A stretch of DNA of 40,915 bases from Chitinophagales bacterium. Its GTDB lineage: Bacteria > Bacteroidota > Bacteroidia > Chitinophagales > JABDMM01. Under the pieces are notes generated by a model that made no database searches, was not told the origin of the DNA, and worked only from the letters and a program-made list of their open reading frames with translations. Numbering within the stretch: position 1 is the stretch's first letter; each line of letters opens with the position of its first letter. Below are positions 34,869-40,915 of this stretch, one piece after another. The DNA lies in assembly GCA_013001465.1 (NCBI GenBank), contig JABDMM010000096.1, forward strand, positions 1 to 40,915, given 5' to 3'. The translations under genes were made by a program, and so were the position numbers.

Positions 34869-37262
34869 ATGCAAACTCAACAATTAACTGCAGTATTAAC
34901 TACATTGTTTTTATTGTGGTCTGTTTCATTATTCGCAGAAGGAACAAAAGAAACAACGCCTACTTCTACTGACGTTGCAGATCTTAATTTCTGGCGGGGT
35001 AACACTCAAACGAATGGTGTTTACGACGGAGATTCCCTCGGTCGTATCAATATTTATATAGAAGACCCGAGTAAGGAAGTCATCTATGTTGGTTTCAATG
35101 AAGCGTACACCGGTAATATATTTTTTAGAATAAAGTCACCATCAGGAACAATTCTTGGTGGGAGTGCAACTATGATACCTGCGGCGGGAGCCGGATTCAT
35201 TGCAACGCATGCCGAAGCAATTGCTGGACCCAGCCAGGTTGTTGGTGCTGCCGGATATTTAGGATTGAAATTTTCCCCTACAGAAACCGGGGTACACTAT
35301 ATTGAATTCAATGCGGATAATGCAAGTACTCAAACAACGACAGCCTTTGACATTCAATGGTATGATATGACAGTTGTTGACAGTACTACCAGTACTATTA
35401 TTCCAGGTCGTTTGTACTCTTCTCATTGGGCTTTTAACTGTCAATCATTTGCTAATCCTTTCAGAGGCGCATTCTATACGTACACCCCGGATAGTGTTGT
35501 AACAGAATTAGATCTAAATTCTTTTCGGCCATTTATCTTTACGATTTATTGTAACGGGTTCGGATCTACGAATACAGGAAACTACGTGGTAGACAGGAGA
35601 TCAAAAAATGCTACAAGCAATACTTTACCTCAATATCCTTTGTTTCTCAATGATCCTGATTCCACTATTTGGCCTACAGCTACTCTTACCGGCGAAATTG
35701 ATACTTCAGTTACTCCAACTATCGAAGGTTGTCCCGGGAATTATTGCATCAATGTCAGATTTAAGAAGGGTGGATTCTCAGAATTTTATCTCGACTTAAA
35801 CGGCGTTACTGGGTTTCAAAGTGGAACCGAAGATGTTTTCATTACCGAGACAGTTCCGGGTGGCGATAATTGCATTTTCTGGGATGGTCTGGATGGTCTT
35901 GGTGCACCGGTTAGTGATGGTGTTGATATTTCTGTTACAGCGATCATTCAATCGGGTTTGAATCATTTTCCAACATACGATTCAGAATTTAATGATAATG
36001 GTGGAACAGGTGTTAATGATGGGTTTATTGTAAACTTGATCAGACCAACTGCTGCCCAACCTCGGCTCTATTACGACGATTCCGAAATTCCCGATGCTCC
36101 GGGAAATGGAAATGCTAAAGTCAACTTAACAGGATGTCTTCCCCCATGCCATGATTGGACAAATACGAACTATGGTGACCAAAACATCATCAATACATGG
36201 TGGTTTGGCTTTACTGATTCCACAAACTTTATTGCAGAAAAAATTGCTCCTCCCTGCGGATGTAATCTCGATGCGATACTTGGGAATGTATTTATCGATG
36301 AAAATATGGATGGTATAAATGATAGCACGGAAGCCGGATCCTCGGGAGTTCTTGTAAACTTATATCACGATATCAATGGTGACAGTATTCTCGATATTAC
36401 CGATACAATTGTAGATACAACATATACAAATGCTTCAGGAGATTATGTTTTCAGTAATGTAACTGCTCTTCCTTTACCTGTAAACTATATCATGACGATA
36501 ACAAAATCTACATTACCGATTTCCGGTATCCTCACTACTCAAAATTTACAAGCTGCCAGATTCGTAACAACCGGTACTACCAATTGTAATAATGATTTCG
36601 GTGTGATAGGCAAGCCTCTTGCAAACCCTGATTCTGCTGCCATAGGTAAAGGATTCTCTGTTTCAATTGACGTTTTGGTCAACGATATAGACTTCAATAA
36701 TAATCTCGATCCAGGCACAGTTACTATAAACGGAGTAATGCAACCAAGCCTTGGAAGTGTAACCGCTATAGATCCGATCACCGGTGTGATCGATTATCTC
36801 GCTGGCTCAACTCCTGGGAATGATGTGTTTGAATATATTATCTGCGATTCTACCGGATTGTGCGATACGGGTTCTGTTTATGTTCAAGTTCTAACAGAGC
36901 AATGTTCTAATAAGATCGATGATGATGGAGATGGACTGATAGACTGTAAAGATCCCGACTGCGGTGTACCTGCCGCTGATACGATCTATAATAACAATGC
37001 ACTCATTTGTGAACGCGCCACCGGACTTACATTCAGTACTGATTCTGTACCCGGAGCTACTTCATATATATGGTCTGTCCCTTCTGGTAGTAAAATAATC
37101 TCTGGAAAGGGTACAAGAACAATTACAGTGAACTGGGGATTAATTCCCGGAGATGTCTGTGTTACTGTAAAAACCGGCGTGTGTTACAGCATTCGCAGAT
37201 GCAGACAGATTTCAATTACTAAAAAGAGTAGGGTTCCCGGATCCATTTTAAGAAATAACTAA
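34869..37262 (+). CDS. Secreted multidomain protein with SdrD B-like and cadherin-like domains
   Basis: 797 residues. Signal peptide ~1-23 with predicted cleavage LFA/EG. A ~445-residue N-terminal module (RINIYIEDPSKEVIYVGFNE to TWWFGF) is shared with the next gene. After it come an SdrD B-like domain (~471-575, GNVFIDENMDGINDSTEAG), a cadherin-like/tandem-95 domain (~582-677), a calcium-binding-type motif DDDGDGLIDC (~684-693) and a PKD-like domain (TSYIWSVPSGSKI). It ends RVPGSILRNN with no recognisable type IX secretion sorting domain, which is odd for this architecture. Probably exported and adhesive or structural, but function is unknown. Confidence 0.88.
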   Translation: MQTQQLTAVLTTLFLLWSVSLFAEGTKETTPTSTDVADLNFWRGNTQTNGVYDGDSLGRINIYIEDPSKEVIYVGFNEAYTGNIFFRIKSPSGTILGGSATMIPAAGAGFIATHAEAIAGPSQVVGAAGYLGLKFSPTETGVHYIEFNADNASTQTTTAFDIQWYDMTVVDSTTSTIIPGRLYSSHWAFNCQSFANPFRGAFYTYTPDSVVTELDLNSFRPFIFTIYCNGFGSTNTGNYVVDRRSKNATSNTLPQYPLFLNDPDSTIWPTATLTGEIDTSVTPTIEGCPGNYCINVRFKKGGFSEFYLDLNGVTGFQSGTEDVFITETVPGGDNCIFWDGLDGLGAPVSDGVDISVTAIIQSGLNHFPTYDSEFNDNGGTGVNDGFIVNLIRPTAAQPRLYYDDSEIPDAPGNGNAKVNLTGCLPPCHDWTNTNYGDQNIINTWWFGFTDSTNFIAEKIAPPCGCNLDAILGNVFIDENMDGINDSTEAGSSGVLVNLYHDINGDSILDITDTIVDTTYTNASGDYVFSNVTALPLPVNYIMTITKSTLPISGILTTQNLQAARFVTTGTTNCNNDFGVIGKPLANPDSAAIGKGFSVSIDVLVNDIDFNNNLDPGTVTINGVMQPSLGSVTAIDPITGVIDYLAGSTPGNDVFEYIICDSTGLCDTGSVYVQVLTEQCSNKIDDDGDGLIDCKDPDCGVPAADTIYNNNALICERATGLTFSTDSVPGATSYIWSVPSGSKIISGKGTRTITVNWGLIPGDVCVTVKTGVCYSIRRCRQISITKKSRVPGSILRNN

Positions 37263-37308
37263 GCCACTGATGACTAAGATTTTCATAAATTATAAATTGA
37301 TCGATCAT

Positions 37309-40300
37309 ATGCTTTATAAGTTTAGATCTTTCTTTGGTCGAAAATTGATCGCCAAAAATCGAATTCCATTTCTATTTCTAGCTCTTGCAATAATGAGTTG
37401 TTTTGACGTGTATGCGGAAGGAACGAAAGAGATGGCGCCAAGCTCAACCGATTCACTTATTCTCAATATTCGCAGAAATAATCTGGAGCCTTTTGCTTGG
37501 TATGGAAATACCGACCCCAATAGTCGACTCCATATCCATATTGAAGACTTTACAAGAGAAATAATGTATTTCGGTTTTCAAAAAGCAAGCGATCATGGTG
37601 TACAAAATATTTACTACAGAATTAAAGATCCGAGTGGTGCAATTGTATTTGGACCAGTTGCTGTCCCATCAGCAGCTTCACAAGGTTATATCGCTACTTA
37701 CAATGAAGCGATAAATGGACCTTCAGCTCTTGTGGGACCATCTGGTTATAATGCAAATTCTTTTAATCCTTCACAGAATGGGGACTATTACATTGAATTT
37801 AATCGTGACAATCCTACCACCACTGTGAATGCTGAATGTCGACTCTCATATTTCGATATCACTGTCGCTGATACGATCACTTCTTCAGCGATCAAAGGGC
37901 GGGTTTATTCTCAGAACTGGGGATTTAATAGTTCGAGTTTTACAAATCCGGTGAATGGTTCTTTATATATATATTCAACAGATAGTGTGGTTACCAGGCT
38001 TGGCTTAAACGGGATCAAGACTTTCAGATTTTATATCAATTGTAATAGCTTCGGTACTTCAAATACTGGCGATGTACCTGAAGATAGAAAATCCGTGAAT
38101 GGAAGATCTACTCAAGCAGAGTATAAAATCTTCTTAAATGACCCAGATACCATAGTATATCCAACTGGAAGAATTCCACAGCTTAGTCCTATTCCACCAA
38201 CTATCAGTGGGTGTAATGGTAATTACTGTATAAACTTTAATTTTTCTGCCGCAGGTTTGGCTGAAATTCTATTGAATTTTAATGGGGTACCCGGTTATCA
38301 GAGTTCAACCTCTGATGTCCTTCTTCTAAAGAATGTGTCTCAGGGAGAAAACTGCATTTCATGGGATGGTCTCGATGGATTGGACACTATGATTGCCGGT
38401 GGGCTAGATATCGATATTCGGGTAACTCTAAAAGCTGGTCTTACGCACTTTCCTGTTTATGATGTTGAATTGAATGAGAATGGTTTTATAGTAAATGGAA
38501 TCCGTCCTCCAACTCCGGTAACAAAACTATTTTATGATGATACCAATATACCGGATGGAACAACAGAATTTAACGGCTGTGCAAGTCCATGTCATTCGTG
38601 GGATAATACAATAGGAATGGACCCTGAAGGTCGTGGTTTTGGAAATTTAAGGACAGTGAATACATGGTGGTTTGGTTTTTTGGACTCGATCGACTTCTCC
38701 GTTCCTTTTACAGATTGCTCCAAACCTATCGCTATTGATGATCTGGCTCAGACCACCGAGTTTACTTCAACATTCATAGATGTGTTGGCAAATGACATGG
38801 ATGCGGATTCAAACTTGAATGCAACTTCAGTAACAAATGTTGGTGTATTGCAAGCTACAAATGGAAGTATTGTTTCTATTGATTCTATAACTGGAGAGAT
38901 AAATTTTCTTCCGGATTCTGGTTTTGTTGGAAACGATACTTTTGAATATATCATCTGTGATTATACCGATCTCTGTGATACAGCTCAGGTGATTGTAACT
39001 GTGGTCGCTGTGGATTCTATTTGTGATGTCGTAAAGCGAGATACTTTTAGTATAGCTCCGGTCATAGGAGATACTGCATATAGTTGGTCTGTTCCTCTTG
39101 GAGCAACTATATTTAATTCTATTGGCGATACGACAATAGTAGTCGATTGGTCCACAGCTTCTTCAGGATTTGGATTTGTCTGTGTTACAGCCTCGGGCTC
39201 TTGTGGAATAGGAAATCCTCGCTGTACCAGAATCTTTATTCAAAATTGCAATAAACCACCTGTGGCAGTCACTGATTCTGCTAACGGGTTTGAAGATATC
39301 ACACTTGTTGTTCAGGTCCTCACTAATGATACCGATCCCGAAAATAACATTGATAATGGTACTGTAAGCACCACTGGTGTTCTTCAACCTTCTAATGGTT
39401 CTATTACTTCAATAAACCCTATATCTGGTGACATTACTTATCTTGGAAATTTACATTTTAATGGTACAGATTCTTTCGAATATATAGTTTGTGATAGTCT
39501 GTTATCATGTGATACCGGAATTGTATATGTTTCTCTTACTCCGGTTCAGGATGCTCCTGTTGCATTGAATGATACTGTTACTACTGATGAGGAGCAAAGT
39601 ATAGTCATTCTTGTTCAATCTAATGACAATGATGTTGATGGAGATGTGTTAACAACCACCATCCTTAGCGGACCTACAAGCGGAGGCACAGCTTCCGTGA
39701 TAAATGGCGATAGTATCAACTATTCACCACCATTAAATTTTAATGGTCAGGATACTATTGTATATGTGATCAATGATGGTCAGGGTGGAAGCGATACTGC
39801 TACTGTTTTTATCACCGTAACTCCGGTTAACGATGCACCCGTTGCCGTAGATGATGCGATCACAACAACAGAGGACACGATGAATGTCGTGATCGATGTG
39901 CAGGTCAATGACAGCGATGTGGAAGGTGACACATTAACAACCACGATCCTAAACGGACCCACCAGCGGCGGTACAGCCACCGTCCTCAATGGTGATAGCC
40001 TGAACTATACTCCTCCATTAAATTTTAACGGATTAGATACGATCACCTATATCATTTCAGATGGTGGACTAACGGATACTGCGATCGTCGTGATCACCGT
40101 CACTCCGGTCAACGATGCTCCGGTAGCGGTAGATGATGCGATCATTACAACAGAGGATGCATTGAATGTGAGTATTGATGTACAGATTAATGACACCGAT
40201 GTTGACGGAGATGCATTAACAACTGCGATCCTAAGCGGACCAACAAGTGGCGGTACAGCAACTGTGGTCAATGGAGATAGCTTAAACTATAACCCACCGT

Positions 40301-40915
40301 TGAATTTTAACGGTCAGGACACGATCACCTATATCATTTCTGATGGTTCATTAACTGATACTGCGATCGTCGTGATCACAGTAGATCCGGTCAACGATAC
40401 ACCGGTAGCCGTAGATGATGCGATCACAACAACAGAAGACACAATGAATGTCGTGATCGATGTGCAGGTCAATGACAGCGATGTGGAAGGTGACGCATTA
40501 ACAACAACGATCCTAAACGGACCCACCAGCGGCGGTACAGCCACCGTCCTCAACGGAGATAGCCTGAACTACACTCCACCATTAAATTTTAATGGACTGG
40601 ATACGATCACTTATATTATCTCTGATGGTGGATTAACCGATACAGCCATCGTAGTGATCACGGTCACACCGGTCAACGATGCTCCGGTAGCGGTAGATGA
40701 TGCGATCATTACAACAGAGGATGCATTGAATGTGAGTATTGATGTACAGAACAATGACACCGATGTTGACGGAGATGCATTAACAACCACGATCCTAAGC
40801 GGCCCAACCAGCGGCGGCACAGCAACTGTGGTCAATGGAGATAGCTTAAACTATAACCCACCGTTGAATTTTAACGGTCAGGACACGATCACCTATATCA
40901 TTTCCGATGGTACAT
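37309..40915 (+). CDS. Large repeat-rich surface protein, paralogue of the upstream gene, 3' end cut
   Basis: The frame is open from ATG 37309 (alternative in-frame ATG 37270) to the window edge, at least 1202 residues, with no stop found on reading it through. The signal peptide ends near VYA/EGTKE, the same junction as the upstream paralogue. The shared N-terminal module runs to ~470. It is followed directly by a cadherin-like domain (IDDLAQTTEF to QVIVTV), a PKD-like domain (YSWSVPLGATIF), another divergent cadherin-like domain, then 94-residue repeats with NDAPVAVDD junctions. Such proteins in this phylum are often type IX-secreted adhesins with a C-terminal sorting or gliding-associated domain, which would lie outside the window. 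Confidence 0.9.
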   Translation, partial: MLYKFRSFFGRKLIAKNRIPFLFLALAIMSCFDVYAEGTKEMAPSSTDSLILNIRRNNLEPFAWYGNTDPNSRLHIHIEDFTREIMYFGFQKASDHGVQNIYYRIKDPSGAIVFGPVAVPSAASQGYIATYNEAINGPSALVGPSGYNANSFNPSQNGDYYIEFNRDNPTTTVNAECRLSYFDITVADTITSSAIKGRVYSQNWGFNSSSFTNPVNGSLYIYSTDSVVTRLGLNGIKTFRFYINCNSFGTSNTGDVPEDRKSVNGRSTQAEYKIFLNDPDTIVYPTGRIPQLSPIPPTISGCNGNYCINFNFSAAGLAEILLNFNGVPGYQSSTSDVLLLKNVSQGENCISWDGLDGLDTMIAGGLDIDIRVTLKAGLTHFPVYDVELNENGFIVNGIRPPTPVTKLFYDDTNIPDGTTEFNGCASPCHSWDNTIGMDPEGRGFGNLRTVNTWWFGFLDSIDFSVPFTDCSKPIAIDDLAQTTEFTSTFIDVLANDMDADSNLNATSVTNVGVLQATNGSIVSIDSITGEINFLPDSGFVGNDTFEYIICDYTDLCDTAQVIVTVVAVDSICDVVKRDTFSIAPVIGDTAYSWSVPLGATIFNSIGDTTIVVDWSTASSGFGFVCVTASGSCGIGNPRCTRIFIQNCNKPPVAVTDSANGFEDITLVVQVLTNDTDPENNIDNGTVSTTGVLQPSNGSITSINPISGDITYLGNLHFNGTDSFEYIVCDSLLSCDTGIVYVSLTPVQDAPVALNDTVTTDEEQSIVILVQSNDNDVDGDVLTTTILSGPTSGGTASVINGDSINYSPPLNFNGQDTIVYVINDGQGGSDTATVFITVTPVNDAPVAVDDAITTTEDTMNVVIDVQVNDSDVEGDTLTTTILNGPTSGGTATVLNGDSLNYTPPLNFNGLDTITYIISDGGLTDTAIVVITVTPVNDAPVAVDDAIITTEDALNVSIDVQINDTDVDGDALTTAILSGPTSGGTATVVNGDSLNYNPPLNFNGQDTITYIISDGSLTDTAIVVITVDPVNDTPVAVDDAITTTEDTMNVVIDVQVNDSDVEGDALTTTILNGPTSGGTATVLNGDSLNYTPPLNFNGLDTITYIISDGGLTDTAIVVITVTPVNDAPVAVDDAIITTEDALNVSIDVQNNDTDVDGDALTTTILSGPTSGGTATVVNGDSLNYNPPLNFNGQDTITYIISDGT
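39559..40915 (+). repeat. Tandem 282-bp (94-residue) cadherin-like repeats, A-B-A-B order
   Basis: Units start at 39559 (R1), 39841 (R2), 40123 (R3), 40405 (R4) and 40687 (R5, cut). Each encodes a cadherin-like/tandem-95 domain with NGPTSGGTATV or SGPTSGGTATV, PPLNFNGxDTI and NDAPVAVDD. R2 resembles R4 and R3 resembles R5 far more than neighbours resemble each other, so the recent duplication unit is 564 bp. By eye R3 and R5 differ at about 10 of 229 compared bases. R1 is more diverged. Confidence 0.92.

Noticed and set aside
39780-40835. Series of ~70-residue reverse-strand frames spaced 282 bp apart
   Set aside because: They are antisense shadows of the cadherin-like repeats on the forward strand; the regular spacing is the repeat period.
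39559-40915. CRISPR-like periodic repeats
   Set aside because: The period is 282 bp, units are contiguous and coding, and there are no short repeats with unique spacers.

Overview
The window looks like a chromosome segment from a member of the phylum Bacteroidota. Evidence: moderately AT-rich DNA, few Shine-Dalgarno sequences, several TTG/GTG starts, candidate TAnnTTTG promoter elements, a kynurenine-type tryptophan degradation cluster of the Bacteroidota style, and at the right end large repeat-rich secreted proteins of the cadherin-like/tandem-95 kind common in gliding or adhesive Bacteroidota. No rRNA, tRNA, CRISPR array, insertion sequence or phage gene was seen.

Region 1 (1-19105) is a surface polysaccharide locus. 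It holds two glutamine-dependent asparagine synthase-like amidotransferases (the first cut by the window edge), four GT4-type glycosyltransferases, two SAM methyltransferases, a reverse-strand polytopic membrane protein (candidate polymerase), a Wza-like outer-membrane export lipoprotein, a Wzc-like chain-length protein fused to a BY-kinase, and a WecA/MraY-like polyprenyl-phosphate sugar-1-phosphate transferase. Together these could start a lipid-linked oligosaccharide, extend and decorate it, polymerise it and export it. No Wzx flippase is visible, so the locus continues outside the window or uses one encoded elsewhere. Set into this locus is a 1067-residue protein with an N-terminal class III nucleotide-cyclase-like domain, a STAND/NB-ARC-like ATPase and TPR repeats. 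A degraded 3' remnant of a second copy lies directly upstream of it.

Region 2 (19175-28902) starts with a CrcB fluoride channel and then a nearly complete tryptophan-to-2-aminomuconate route: tryptophan 2,3-dioxygenase, kynurenine 3-monooxygenase, kynureninase, 3-hydroxyanthranilate dioxygenase, ACMS decarboxylase, a semialdehyde dehydrogenase and a RidA-type deaminase. An SDR protein lacking the YxxxK catalytic pair and an Nramp-like transporter lacking the DPGN metal motif are embedded in it. No kynurenine formamidase is visible. An 11-bp duplication-like insertion appears to have displaced the original start of the decarboxylase.

Region 3 (28976-34480) is housekeeping and signalling: RecJ exonuclease, LptB (LPS-export ATPase), a GH3-family acyl-adenylating enzyme and an orphan PAS histidine kinase. 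A 388-bp AT-rich intergenic stretch with several inverted repeats follows.

Region 4 (34869-40915) holds two paralogous secreted proteins in tandem. The first is 797 residues, with an SdrD B-like domain and no evident sorting domain. The second runs off the right edge and carries 94-residue cadherin-like repeats, arranged in an A-B-A-B higher-order repeat of 564 bp.
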